This document shows, piece by piece, positions 20,989 to 31,995 of a stretch of DNA of 64,000 nt (the first letter of the stretch is position 1; each line of letters starts with the position of its first letter). A program made the translations under genes and the position numbers. This DNA comes from Diphasiastrum complanatum (taxonomy: Eukaryota; Streptophyta; Lycopodiopsida; Lycopodiales; Lycopodiaceae). The notes below the pieces were generated by a model, which was not told where the DNA came from, ran no database searches, and was given only the letters and a program-made list of their open reading frames with translations. The stretch lies in contig CM055096.1 of assembly GCA_029204225.1 (NCBI GenBank), positions 45,663,346 through 45,727,345 of the forward strand. Direction: 5' to 3'.

Positions 20989-21406
20989 AGTTACGAATAG
21001 AGCCACAGCTGATCTAGAATTAAGCTATGAAAGCATCACATAAGCAAGACTTAACCCTAGAAAGCAGGAAAGAGAGAGATTAAGGAGGCTAAAGAGAGAG
21101 ATCAATATCATCAGCTGAATGACAAATGACACAGTTTCCCTACTTATAGCCAAGAGGAAGCCCTAAAAGGAAGCTTCCAGTGGCTAGGGCCCAACTGGGA
21201 GGGATAATAGTGCGCCCTCCAAGAAGGCCCCCACTCTCCAGTAATATGTCCAAATGGCCAGATAATGAATAATAAGGCCAAAGGCCAACCATATAGTCTG
21301 AATGTCACTAATGAATAAAAAAGGGCCCAAGGCCTGCTTATGCATAAAGTAAAGTAACTGTAAATGTAAATGGACGTGGCGAATGTAATGAGCCAAGTCC
21401 ATAACT
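20989..21406 (-). repeat. Gypsy 5' LTR
   Basis: 418 bp with the same AGTTA/TAACT ends as its partner. Differences from the 3' LTR by eye: one in the GAGRGATAAT tract, two near GGCCNNATAATG, two in GACGYGGYGAATG and one in CCRAGTCC. Confidence 0.93.
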
Positions 21407-21411
21407 ACGGA

Positions 21412-21581
21412 TACCGTGGCATTCCTAGTTGTTGCTTGATCTTCTTCTGGTTCCTTGGCATTCCTGGCTGCTCCATATTGCTTGGTTTCTGATGACGCGG
21501 CCGAGATGTTCCCTTCGTCGCCATGATGTTGATCCTGAGTTGTTCCCTTTGTTACCAGCTGCCATTCACCAGGTTCGCCTT
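21412..21581 (+). pseudogene. Older gypsy, 3' piece with chromodomain start
   Basis: It resumes the plus-strand gypsy interrupted at 15296. CATTCCTGG...CTCCATATTGCTTGG filler units are followed by a frame reading DPELFPLLPAAIHQVRLF. That matches the start of the chromodomain in the younger element (APELFPFLPAAILQVRLY). Homology stops at about 21581, exactly where GRAS coding sequence begins on the other strand. The 3' LTR of this older element is missing. Confidence 0.75.
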
Positions 21582-22017
21582 TTCCAAGTCATAAATAGTC
21601 CACTCTCAGTATTGACATAATCCCATCCTTCCTTGTACCTCTTGAGAAGAGCACGGACATCATCCACCACATCATCGCTGAATTTTGCAGGTGCAAATCC
21701 CAGCCTCTTCAGTCGTAAAACCCACTGATCACTTTTTTCCTACCTTTGCACGTTGTCTGATTCATCGCAAGCTAGCAGGCTTACCATGTCGCGAGCTGCT
21801 ATTTTCTCCAGCATGAGCCTCTCATTGCTAGTCCTTGGAAAGCTTTCTTCAAGTGAGTCAAATCGAAGAGAATAGAACCGTAGGATCTCGGAAAAACAGT
21901 TCATGAAGTCAGAAGAACCCAAATCTACTTCGTCCTCTACAACAGTGACGATCTTTGGGTTCATATTTCGCAGAGTGCAAAGAATGAAATCGCGAGGACT
22001 AAATTGGCCATTAAGGG
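21582..22017 (-). pseudogene. GRAS transcription factor C-terminal fragment, SHORT-ROOT-like
   Basis: Reading the minus strand: NGQFSPRDFILCTLRNM, NPKIVTVVEDEVDL, EILRFYSLRFDSLEESFP, RTSNERLMLEKIAARDMV, then after an in-frame TAG (21737-21739) SDQWVLRLKRLGFAPAKF, DDVVDDVRALLKRYKEGW and SGLFMTWK. This order matches the PFYRE and SAW regions of GRAS proteins. The RTSNERLMLE and DDVRALL.RYKEGW strings are as I remember them from the SHORT-ROOT clade. GRAS proteins are plant nuclear regulators. The final SAW residues (VVWASAW-like) are missing because gypsy sequence starts there, and a stop precedes NGQFS upstream. It is therefore a broken gene piece. Confidence 0.85.
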
Positions 22018-22019
22018 AT

Positions 22020-23320
22020 TATTGTAAGTAAGCCATAGACTTGTACAAGGTTTGACTTTGACAGGCTTGTATGGCATGGATTTGCCCAAGCCAAAAGATG
22101 CTTGGACTCCCAACGAATTTCATTTGCCTTTCCAATTAGAAGAGAAAAGGAAGAAGAAGAAGAAAGGTTCCTCTTAACATAAGGTCTCAACCAACTCCTC
22201 ACAAGTAGGCATGATAGCATGTGTCACGAGGGAGAAATATCAAAAGATTTGGGCAGCCCATTAAGTACTAGGCTCACGTGAAACAGACTCAGGAAAGGGA
22301 AATGTGAAAATTTTCAGCTTATTCACAATTTAGAACTGAAAGAAAAAAAAAACAACTGGAAAGTAATAAAACTCTGGGAAAAACACAAAGCCAAGGACAA
22401 GTAGGACTTCCCTTGCGTCCTACGCTGGTACAAAAGTCGGTAAAAACATTTTTTGGGCACCAAATTGGCTTGAAAGTCGAAAAAAAACAAGAAAAAAATG
22501 GGCTATTTGACATCGAATTTCTTCCAAACGGCAAAAGCTTTTCACGAACAGCCAATTGGAAATAGGTTGCCCTCCTACTAGGCCCAATCTGAACCCTTAA
22601 TAGCAAAAACTAGAGAAAAATCGGAGAAGTTATGCCCAATCCAAAAATCTGACATGTTGCATCCTCTTGCTCCACGTCCTTCCCAACACCTTTTGAGTTG
22701 GTGATTTTGTGATTCCTTTATCTTGGTAAGGTAGGACATAACACTTTCTTCTCCCAACAATTTAAAATTCAATAACGTTGCTTGAGTAAAACAATCCTAG
22801 AAGAGAAAGCTTATTATGAAGTTGATTTTTCATAATGTTTAAGCCTCTTGTAGAGTCTTGAATCCATTCAGGTGTGAAATCAATCAATCTAATATGGACA
22901 TATTGATTATAAAAAGACCATTTTAGATCTTCCAAAATACAATATGGAATCACGAGTTGGTTGTCTAGCTTGTGAAATAACAAGTTTTTGTCATTCTCCA
23001 GCGACAATATCCCAAAATTCAACCAACTCCAGATGTTTTTCATTTTGAACCTCCAAATTTGACAATTGGTACCAATAAGTTTCTAGTTCTCATACAATAA
23101 GATAAGAGGTACAATTCTCGGCCATAATGAATTGATTGCTAGAAATTTGAAATAAAATAACAATAAAAAATCAAAGTTTCCAATCTAGAAAACATTGAAG
23201 AACATTCAATTTGTTGACCCTCTTGGCTAGCTCCCAAAACCAACAGCAAAGAACATGCCAAACGACCTCCAAACTCCCAAAAAAATCCCTCTTTCATGTT
23301 GAGAACATAGCTTGTGACAA
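22020..23320. other. No recognisable gene
   Basis: Unassigned AT-rich sequence. Open stretches on the minus strand at 22762-23043 and 22319-22606 have no family motif I recognise and may be remnants of unknown elements. Confidence 0.5.
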
Positions 23321-23660
23321 AGTTACAAGCTAAGATTCACTAGCTATGCTAGAAAGCAGGACTTAAGCTAGAAAGCAGGAAGAGAATGCTTAAGGAGGCT
23401 AAAAGAGGAGCAATCATCATCAACTAAATAAAGGAATACAATGATGCCCTACTTATACCCTCTCCCTGAATCAAATGGAGGATTCAAAAAAGGGAGGGAA
23501 AAAATTTGGAGGGAAAATAGTGTGCCCTCCCAATAGGAGGACCCCCACTCCAAATGAATGTGACCAAGTCCTAAAAATATAACCAAATAGGGCCCAAGGC
23601 CAGTATATGAATAAAAAGGGCCCTTAGGCCTGCTTATGCATAAAGATGCTAGTAATGATG
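23321..23660 (-). repeat. Gypsy LTR fragment, inverted relative to 12763
   Basis: It starts AGTTACAAGCTAAG like the LTR end of the complete element. Its blocks CTAGAAAGCAGG, CTTAAGGAGGCTAAAAG and GGCCTGCTTATGCATAAAG match those LTRs. From about 23443 to 23650 it is a close inverted match of 12795-13013. The outer end that should finish in CATAACT is missing. Confidence 0.75.
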
Positions 23661-23754
23661 AGGATAAAGAAGCCCTTCGTGTTAAGGTAAAAGTGGAGAA
23701 AAGAAATGGTACATGGAGAATGTGGCAACATTGCATAGGGCCCTTTTGGAATGG

Positions 23755-24125
23755 TTTTGCAAATGGTGCTATGTGATAATAGCACTTGTGAGGTTGGTGG
23801 CGAAGGTGATATCCCCATCCATTTTAATGAATTTGATCAATGTTCTATAAAAACTGCTTCAAAGGTTCCGAAATTAGCTAAGGATTGGTGTTGGAAGTAT
23901 AACTGATCATGGAAACATGGTTGAGTTTCATCATGATAGATTCCTTGTGAAGTCACCTTTTGATGCTGAGGTAAAAGCACAAGGAACAAGTATGAGTTCA
24001 TAAAGAAGGAGAGCACACTTTTTACCAAGGAAGGGGACAACCAAAGCCTACTTTGGAACCGGCACTATGGCCACCTTGATGAAGCTTCTCCTAAACTTTT
24101 GCATGACTCTAATCAATGTTTTAGG
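23755..24125 (+). pseudogene. Ty1/copia protease-to-pre-integrase remnant
   Basis: Fragments in shifting frames read DNSTCEVGGEGDIPI (end of the protease region), SITDHGNMVEFHHDRF with VKSPFDAEVKAQGTS, and LLWNRHYGHLDEASPKLL (the GAG-pre-integrase His motif). Order and spacing fit copia pol. There are several stops and at least two frameshifts. Confidence 0.65.
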
Positions 24126-24870
24126 GGCTCGTTTCATACGTCGTTTCAAAACGCGTTTGAAATGACTGGTTCTAGTTCGAAACGGGAATTTCTTTTTAGG
24201 TTTTTTTTTTTTTCAAGGCTCAAGTTTGAGGCCCCATGAGTTTGAAGTCAACTGTCATATGTAATATGTATAACTACTATGCTAGAGCCTAGAGTATGCC
24301 ACTATCATCTATGTTGAGCAATGAGTGCCCCCCCCCCCCCCCCCCCCCAATGCCCATCTAGGCTCTAGCCTCTAGTTGCCCGCCTCGGAAGCTGTCGTCG
24401 TGGAGGCACTAGCATGTCCTCAGGCTCAATGTCATCCTCGGACTCTCAGAGGTGTCTGAGACTGCTTCATGGCTTGGGCCCTCTCCTGCGCTCCTGATCC
24501 TGCGTGCTGCAGCTCGAGTGGTAGGCCCTGTGCAATGCACACAAGGAAATTGGAATCAAGACTTAGGCTCGAGTCTCGACATGTCATATTACTTTTAAGT
24601 TTTAACTTACAATTTACGAATTACAAATTAGTAATTACAATATACAATCTAGTAATCTACTATGTAGTATATCTACAAAACTTCAAAGTACTAAAAGCCT
24701 ACTAATGTAACGCAGTGAATCGGAGAATCGGGCATCGAAATCAACCTGCAGCTGCTAAGGCCTCCCGATGGAGTAGAGCATGGACATCCTCCTCTTCTTG
24801 TGATCTTGGTGGCAAGTCCAAAACCTTTGCCACATCGATCTCATCGGGATTAACTTACGAAAATTGAAAT
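24126..24870 (-). pseudogene. hAT-like C-terminal remnant
   Basis: Two minus-strand segments look like the acidic tail of hAT transposases: NPDEIDVAKVLDLPP with QEEEDVHALLHREALAA (24770-24865), and SEDDIEPEDMLVPPRRQL (24370-24450, frameshifted). The sequence between them resembles the AT-rich introns of the hAT gene at 9712. The left flank (24122-24180) has a TAGGGGCTCGTTTC start and a CG-rich subterminal stretch like a hAT end. A C21 run lies at 24328-24348. Confidence 0.45.
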
Positions 24871-25300
24871 TAAACCAAGATTTCGATTCTCAATAGTAAG
24901 TACTAGTAAACAATTTTAAAAAAAATAGCAAATTTGAAATGTAAATGTTGAAAGTTGAAACTTGAAGCCTGAAGGTTCTAACTTCTTAGTGTAGAGTCTA
25001 GACTCTACTATCTAGACAAATCATGATTCATGGTAGATACTAGACTCTATAGAATTCAGATTAATCATTACCTGTTTGTTTATGATCTAGTACCCCATGT
25101 CAAATCTAAGCACAACCTTGAAAGTCCAATGTCAACTATTTACAATGTAATTACAAAGGTCACCACAAGCCCAGTGCCAAGCCATATAATTACAAATCTG
25201 CAATTAACTGTCATAATACATACAAATGGGATAGGGAGTAAAAGCATCTAACATCCCTTTCCCCCCCCCCAAAAAAACATCGTCAACAACGACAAATCCA
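24871..25300. other. AT-rich, probably hAT intron-type sequence
   Basis: No coding signal. The minus strand has AACTTTCAACATTTACATTT-like runs as in the introns of the hAT gene at 10137-10279. The right end has a C10A7 run at about 25261-25277. Confidence 0.35.
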
Positions 25301-25305
25301 AGGTA

Positions 25306-25815
25306 TTGTGCATGGACAAAACCAGAAAAACACAAAAACAGTCGCGGAAAATTTCTTTCAAGGAACCCTTGAAGAAGTTAGAAACATCACCATCTAAAGC
25401 ACCTGAGAAAATTCCCTTGGAGAAAATACAACCTAAACAACAAGAAGAGTATGCAAATCATAAGCTCACAGATGAAGAACAAGTACATGAACTGATAGGG
25501 AGAAGAGTTTCAAGAATTCCACCCATAGAAAAAATTGCCAAAACCAGATCATTACCCAGATCCATGAAGAACAAAGCTAGAACGCACCGTATTAAAAAGG
25601 AAATAGATCTAGGGAAGAGTATGGGAAACCAAGACTTGCAAGAAGCATTAAATAATCTAAGTGTGGAAGTCAACTTATGGCAACTCCTTAGGTTATCGCC
25701 ATTAGTAAGAAGAAACCAAGCGACCAAGTATTCACAAATTAGACGGTTATGCAAATGCCTCTCCCGTCGGTCCAATATTCTCGTTGGTCCATGGATCACA
25801 TCCCCCTATTCCTAA
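25306..25815 (+). pseudogene. Possible gypsy gag-protease linker
   Basis: A 169-codon open frame, Lys/Glu-rich at first (KISFKEPLKKLETSPSK), then SVEVNLWQLLRLSPLVRRN. The latter resembles the short conserved motif found before the protease in some plant gypsy polyproteins. No protease motif follows. It ends where opposite-strand integrase sequence begins. The family call is tentative. Confidence 0.4.
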
Positions 25816-26045
25816 GCTAAAAGGAAAGGAAGCCATCAGACAACAAGTTATCGCCATCATGTAAGACCCTTCTTAATGTAGAAACATGAAACACAAGATG
25901 CACTTTACATCACTTTATCCTCTTCACAATTTTCCAAGGTCCATAATAACGTGGAGATAACTCCTAAAATTTGCAAATTTTAGGTCTTAGAGGAACACCA
26001 TATCTCCAACCTCAAACTAGGGCAATCTAGGTCCATCAATGTAGT
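25816..26045 (-). pseudogene. Ty3/gypsy integrase C-terminal remnant
   Basis: The minus strand reads LSPRYYGPWKIVKRIK, then VHLVFHVSTLRRVLHDGD in a nearby frame. This is the GPY/F-like module and the FHVSxLR motif of gypsy integrases. Stops and frameshifts interrupt it. No integrase core is found around it. Confidence 0.65.
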
Positions 26046-26049
26046 CATA

Positions 26050-27230
26050 CCAGATAAATCCTATGCCAACCACACAGACCAAGAGTGCCACCAGAAGTGG
26101 ATGGCACAAATCTCATAGAGAAACTCCAAGCCAACCATATAGACCATGAATATCGATGCACATAGATTGCAAGCTAACAGTATGAACCATGCGACTATTT
26201 AATAATCCAAACAATCCACTTCAAATATAAGTCTAGTACGGAAGTCAAAAGTGCAATGCAAGTCCATGCAACCATGTGATAGTAAAAGGAACACACTTCA
26301 AATAAACCTTTAGTATAGAAGTCAATAGTGCAATGTCAGGGATGTAGATAACCTATATCTTATAAAATGAGTCCATGTATGAGAAAAGAGTCAGTTATAG
26401 TCGTTGAACCTTGAGTGACAACCTATCATAGAATTAGAGTCTGGTAATAAAAGGTTAGTGATACAATAAATCTACTTCTAGATTTCGAGGACCTCATCAT
26501 ACACCAAAATCTACACATAGATATCCGATAGGCAAAGATGTTAAACTTGCTCCTTACCATGCCCTTGTTCAGGCAAAACAGCATGGAGACGCTCTTGCGT
26601 ACATAGAATCGATTGAGTTGGATATGGGATACAAGGCACTCTACTACTCGTAAAAAAGCAGAGATGGGTAAAATAAGATTTTTTTTTGTAGCTTCTTTAT
26701 TCCTAGTTACTTTTGTAGACCTCAATGCGATGAGATTTGTATCAAGCCAAACTTGCAGCTTCATAACATTTACTGTCTTTTGTTTAAGAGAAGCTATAAA
26801 CAACTTAACCCCTAAGGAAACAATTTGCAGTATAGAGCTCAGATATATTAAACCAATTTATTATTTCTAGCTTCATAAGGTATAGTGTAGCTGATTTAGT
26901 GCAAATCCATGCATGAGTGACCACATACTGGCAGCTAAGTGAAAAATTACGATCTGAAGCTCACCTAACAACATTTCACATCCTCCAAAGCGCTTTTCGT
27001 GATTCAGCTCCACAACTAAAATTTTCTCTATCTAATGTGGCCTCAACCACAAACCCGAATTCACTATGTATGTCTACAAAGGATGAACATTGGACCCAGC
27101 AATCAAAAAATGCAGCTCTACGTTTTGTAATAGAAAAGAATGACAGAAATTCATGAGCAGGACATAAACTCGAAATTTTCCACCATCCCAGCTTCCAAAA
27201 CAAAAACTGGCAATGGGTGAACAGTAGTGC
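26050..27230. other. No recognisable gene; small duplication
   Basis: A degenerate duplication of about 95 bp is visible (ACTTCAAATA..AGTCTAGTACGGAAGTCAA against ACTTCAAATAAACCTTTAGTATAGAAGTCAA, about 26218-26335). Open stretches on the minus strand at 26426-26803 and 26976-27446 carry no motif I recognise. Confidence 0.45.
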
Positions 27231-27231
27231 A

Positions 27232-27375
27232 TCAAACCTCGAGGCGACGAGGATTGATTCCTGGTTCAACGAAGTAAGCCACAATTCCCTCGAACAGAAG
27301 ATGATGACGATGATCTTGCAGCTCCAAGTCGTTGTCAGACGATACGTCGCTAGAGCTTCCGCCACTTCCAGCCAT
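27232..27375 (-). CDS. Candidate first exon or small protein, 47 codons
   Basis: An ATG at 27375 follows a GA-rich tract, as in many plant 5' UTRs, and opens MAGSGGSSSDVSSDND with a His-rich QDHRHHLLFEG, ending PGINPRRLEV then TGA. The stretch is more CpG- and GC-rich than its surroundings and has no transposon motif. A GT at the Glu-Val boundary (GAG/GTTTGA) could be a splice donor, which would make it a first exon; I could not find the next exon. It is the only part of the window that looks like a host gene start. A chance open frame remains quite possible. Confidence 0.35.
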   Translation of the reverse strand: MAGSGGSSSDVSSDNDLELQDHRHHLLFEGIVAYFVEPGINPRRLEV

Positions 27376-27439
27376 TCTCTCTCTCTCTCTCGAGCCTCAC
27401 TCTCCGCGGTGGACTGATTCTTGAAGCACCCATTCCCTC

Positions 27440-28000
27440 CCATCATTCCATGTCATGGCACATGCAACATAAATAGCAAGCTTGTTCTGGTATCAACACG
27501 TGGAAAACATGGTAACGGTGGACAATACATATAAGTATGACATAGCATGTATCTTCGAAAGCTGTAATGCTGAAACAATGTAACATAATCTTGGCCTTTA
27601 AAAGAGGTAAATTCCTTTGATATAGGAGTTCATGGTCTCCGTTGACCAGATTACCTTGACCAGGCTCTACACGAGGCTTGGCATTTGCAAGCTCCAATGC
27701 ATGTAAAAGGCTAGTTTGACTTTTAAAGAAAGGCAAAAATTTCAAAAACATGTCATATGAATGACAAATTTAAAAATTGCTCTTTCATTTAATAAGTAAC
27801 TTTAAAAAGTTAAATGTCATGCTAGTTTGAAATTTTGAAAATGTATTGCAAAATATAACATGAATTCATGTATATGAGTGGTTAAATGGTTCATACCTAT
27901 TTTATTTGAAAGGTACCCTTGCATTGACCATGTCATGTGAAAGGTAAGAAAAAAAAAGCCCATCGGAGTGAAACGTAAGGTTGTGCATCAAATTCCAAGC
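27440..28000. other. No recognisable gene
   Basis: AT-rich. A 102-codon minus-strand open stretch (27443-27751) has no recognisable motif. If the 27375 start is real, its promoter would lie here, but I see no clear TATA box. Confidence 0.4.
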
Positions 28001-28004
28001 CTAA

Positions 28005-28530
28005 CTCTGCCACGAGGGCTTTACTCAATGATATCTTAGTTAAAAGCTTTCAAGCCCTTGCCCTCATGCAAAGCCCCCATGGGAGTTTTTACCCAACATG
28101 AATAGCACTAGTTTTTTTTTTGCCCAAACAATTCTAGAAATCGCACATGAGAGTGAGGATGAAGCAACACAACAATAAACATAGTGTTGTCATGCATGGA
28201 AATGAAGATTTACGACTTGATAGACTATGAGTCCCTCCCCTTCTATAAAGCTTCCACCACTAGAGGGCTTTACCCATTGTTACATTCATTGAGGGCTTTA
28301 GGGGCCTTCGAGCCCCTGTCTCCATGTAAAGCCCCATCATAAGGCTTTACCTAACATAAAATAGCACGAGTTTTTTACTTTAATTTTTTGCTCATCCATG
28401 CACCACTAGTGAATTTTTTTGCCACCCATGCAATTATGTGCATTACTACTCGGGCGATTATTGTAGAAATCAAACATGGGAGTAATAATCAAAAAACACA
28501 ATAGTAAAATCACACATGGGAATAAGGATA
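28005..28530. repeat. Degenerate direct repeat, two copies about 260-300 bp apart
   Basis: Copies at about 28005-28190 and 28250-28530 share GAGGGCTTTA, CAAGCCC/CGAGCCCCTG, CATG.AAAGCCCC and AACAT.AATAGCAC.AG.TTTTT, plus a tail with ACACAACAATAAA. The second copy contains its own short internal repeat (ATTATTGTAGAAATC / AATAATCAAAAAAC). No coding capacity. Confidence 0.6.
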
Positions 28531-29074
28531 CACAACAATAAATATTGTAATTTCTCTAACCTTCTAAGCATAACTACATTCATAGAATTGAAATTGAGCA
28601 ATAGTCCTTACATGGAAAATATGTTCTAACTCCTACTTGATCTTATTGTAATTGATGTCAATTACCCCTTCTTATTAGCTTTGCCTCCATAGTGATAAGC
28701 TATTGCGAGCATTTGCTGAAAGCTAAGGTGTCACTCTTAGGTGAGTTTAAGCATCAAAATAAGTTTCTTGAATTTTTCTAAAATGTAATATTTGTTAGTG
28801 AATTTATTTTTCAACCATATGAATGCCTTGCATAAGGCAAAGCTTCTTGTGATCTACCTATCATCTTATTGTGTTATTGAGCCTCTTTCTAGAACTCACG
28901 AATAGGAGGGCCAATTTACATGCAAAACAGGATTACATTCAATTGCTAAGCATATAAATTGGGAGCTTAAGGACTTGCCAAAAGATAAAAGAACCTGTTG
29001 GGATTCTATTTGTCTTCTCAGTATCAAGAAAACAATTTCTCTTTTCTCTCCCCTCATCAATTCAGCATTGTTAT
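28531..29074. other. No recognisable gene
   Basis: AT-rich flank of the copia element. No motif recognised. Confidence 0.5.
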
Positions 29075-29436
29075 TTGCATGGAAAGTCTACTTTACTTAG
29101 TTAACTCAACTACCAGGGATCCACATGTAAAACTGCATGCATGGATATTGCATGTACTACATGTCAACTCTCAAAATTGCCTAGACATGTGTAGATCATG
29201 AAAACTACTTTGCATGTTGCATGCACTGATTGCATGTTGCTTGCATGCACTCTGAATGAATTTGCATGTAATCTAAACTTTTGCATGACATCAAGATTGA
29301 ATCTACCTAACTCAAACTTGACCTATTCTAGAAGATTATCTGCTCAATTCACATACATTTATGTACAATAAAATATACAATGGAAATAAGATACCAAAAC
29401 TCGAGATAGGAAGATATAATTTTACTAATCTTCACA
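29075..29436 (-). repeat. Copia 3' LTR, truncated
   Basis: Matches 34365-34737 closely apart from scattered substitutions and small indels. It ends CTTCACA at the internal side. The outer 369 bp (R-U5) are missing. A purine-rich tract (minus strand TTTAAGGAGGAG) abuts it at 29437. Confidence 0.9.
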
Positions 29437-31115
29437 CTCCTCCTTAAAGTATATGTTCCTATCTAACATAGACTTTGAAATTAGGCCAAGGCTAGACCTC
29501 ATCTTGATAAAAACATTCTTGAGCAATGGCTTGGTGAGAAGATCTGCAACACAATTTGAATATCCAACATGCTCCAATAAGATCTCTCTCCCAATAACTT
29601 TTTCTCTTACAAAATGATGAGCTACCTCGATGTGTTTGCTCCTTGCATGGAACACAGGATTATTTGCAAGAGCCTGAGCCAAGATGTTATCATTCTTGAT
29701 AATTGGAAGGTCTTCATCTACATAACACTTTAGCTCCAAAAGTAGCCTTTTGATCCATAAAACCTCTTTTGTTGTGGTTGTAAGATATTTGTACTCAGCT
29801 TCACAGGATGATAAGGATATACTTGCTTGTTTCTTTGATAGCCAAGAAACTAGATTCCCTCCAAGAAAAATTGTGTAAGCACTTGTGGATTTTCTATCCA
29901 ACCTATCTCCTGCAAAATCTGAATCTGAAAAAGCAACCAAAGTTAGATCTTCTCCTTTATAGATCGATCCATAGTCTAAGGTAGAAGATACATATCTCAA
30001 TATTTTTTTAGCCAACTTCCAATGATATATCTTTGGATCCTGCATGTGTTGGCTTAGCTTATGCACACTAAAGCTTATATCAGGCCTTGTCACAGTTAAC
30101 CATATAAGTGAGCCAATAAGACTCCTATAAAGAGTGATGTCCTCGAAGGATCTTTCATCATCTTTTATAGGAACTTTTACAATGTGCTCCATTGGTGTAT
30201 CTATGCCTTTACAGTTTTCCATTTGAAATTTCCTAGGCATGGAAAGTGCATATCTACTTTGACTTATGAAAGCATGATCTTTCCAAGGGTCAATTTCAAG
30301 GCCTAAAATGTAGTGAAGAACTCCTGAATATTGCATCTTAAATTCACTACCAAGTGCATACTTAGTTTCTTCAACTAGCTTCTCATTATTTCCACTAAGA
30401 ATGATATCATCTACATAGATGAGAAGAATAACTACAAAGTTATTTACAAACTTAATATACAAAGAAGGTTCATACTCACTAAGATAGAATCCGAGTGATA
30501 TGAGAAAGGAGTTGAGCCTTGCATACCAAGACCTTGGTGCTTGTTTTAGTCCATAGAGACTTTTGAACAAAAGACAAACTTTTGATTCTTCACCTTCTTT
30601 CACAAATCCAGGTGGTTGCTCCATGTAAATCTCCTCCTCAAGGTAACCATTGAGAAAGGCATTAGAAACATCAAGCTGAAACATCTTTCAATTGTGATAA
30701 CATGCAAGAGAAATGAGAATTCTAATTGTTACCATTTTTGCAACTAGTGCAAAAGTGTCTTCATAGTCAAGGCCTGCTCAAAGTCTTGCTTTATATTTGT
30801 TGATGGATCCATCATTATTGTACTTGATCCTGAAAACCCACTTACATCCAATGACATGCATGTTGTTTGGTGGCTCCACAAGCTCCCATGTGTTGTTTGA
30901 CATCAAGGCTTCAAACTCTAGGGTCATTGCTTCAACCCACTTCTTGGATTGAAGTGCTTCTTGGACATCTTTAGGCTCTTCATCTGATATGAAGAATGCA
31001 TGATAGGAAGTTTCACCTTCCACTTGCCTTCCTTCCTCATCAGATGTGAGCCTTCTTGGCTCACATCTTTCTCTTGTGGATATTCTTGGTGTAGGTGCCT
31101 AAGGTTGCTCCTCCT
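29425..31115 (-). pseudogene. Ty1/copia reverse transcriptase and RNase H
   Basis: The N-terminal RT segment (31023-30778) reads KWVEAMTLEFEALMSNNTWEL and GCKWVFRIKYN. After one stop and a short gap the main frame (30684-29425, 419 codons) reads FQLDVSNAFLNGYLEEEIYM, LYGLKQAPRSWYARL, the catalytic LLIYVDDIILSG and, in RNase H, VAFSDSDFAGD, SLSSCEAEYKYL and SKHIEVAHHFVRE. It ends ISKSMLDRNIYFKEECED just inside the LTR. All catalytic residues are in place. Stops lie at 30775-30777 and just before the main frame. Confidence 0.93.
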
Positions 31116-31995
31116 CAAGCCTCGGCCTCACCACTTCTTGAGCAACATCAAGATTGATGATTGTAGATCCTGCATGAGACTCCTTGATCTTTTCTTCATC
31201 CAAGTTAAACTTCTGATCTTCATGAAAGATCACATCTCTACTTACAACATTCTTGTCAATAGAGGGAAGATTATATGTTTTCTTTGAAGATGTATAACCA
31301 ACAAAAATTCCTTTAACAGCACTAGGATGATCCTTCTTCCTAGTCTCTAAAGGTACATGCACAAAGCATACACAACCAAAGATTCTAAGATGATCTACCT
31401 TAGGCTTTTTCTTATACAACATCTCAAATGGTGTTCTGCCTTCTATTGCAAGATTAGGAAGTCTATTACAAAGATAATTTGCACATGCAACTGCTTCTCT
31501 CCAAAATTATTTAGGTAGAGATGCTTCTAGCCTAATGGCTTTTGCACATTCACACAAAGTTCTATTTTTTCTCTCAACAACTCCATTATGCTGAGGTGTA
31601 TAAGAACAAGAAAATTCTCTTTGTATTTCCTCTTTCTCACAGAATTCTTGAAACTTATTAGAGGTATATTCACCTCCACTATCACTTCTCAAAGCTTTCA
31701 ACTTGAAAGTAAACTGCTTTTCTACATAAGCTTTGAAAGTAAGGAAAACATCATAAACCATGGCTTTAGAAGATAGCATATAGATCCAAGAATATCTTGT
31801 ATAATCATCTACAAAAGAAACAAAGCAATTTGCTCCTCCTTTGCTTTTGGTTGAAGAGAAATGAACATCAGAGTGCCCGAGTTCAAATGGATGCTGTGTT
31901 TTGATGCTTGATCTTGGAAAAGGCCTTCTGTGTGATTTTGCCAAAACACAAGCTTCACAAGGTTGAAATTCTAGATCCTCTAGCAATAACTTCAT
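31099..31995 (-). pseudogene. Ty1/copia integrase
   Basis: The core frame (31995-31507) carries the CC half of the zinc finger (CEACVLAKSHRRPF) and the DDE residues in LGHSDVHFSST, KALRSDSGGEYTSN and HNGVVERKNRTL. One TAA (about 31508) interrupts it after ASLPK. The C-terminal part (31422-31099) continues with HLRIFGCVCFVHVP and GIFVGYTSSKKTY. The His half of the zinc finger (WHxRLGH type) that should come first is missing: the protease-side frame joins directly to the Cys half at about 31955-31995. Confidence 0.88.

Larger units (their letters stand above)
15297..21406 (-). mobile_element. Complete-bordered Ty3/gypsy chromovirus
   Basis: A 6110-bp element on the minus strand. It has two 418-bp LTRs, a primer site abutting the 5' LTR, a polypurine tract beside the 3' LTR, and the order gag, protease remnant, RT, RNase H, integrase, chromodomain. 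It is flanked by the 5-bp direct repeat ACGGA (15292-15296 and 21407-21411). The LTRs differ at only about six positions by eye (roughly 98.6 percent identity), so the insertion is recent compared with its surroundings. The coding region nevertheless carries a protease deletion, several stops and at least two frameshifts. It inserted into the older plus-strand gypsy. Confidence 0.92.

Noticed and set aside
24328-24348. C21 run as a possible boundary or structural signal
   Set aside because: A simple homopolymer, prone to slippage and sequencing error; no supporting context.
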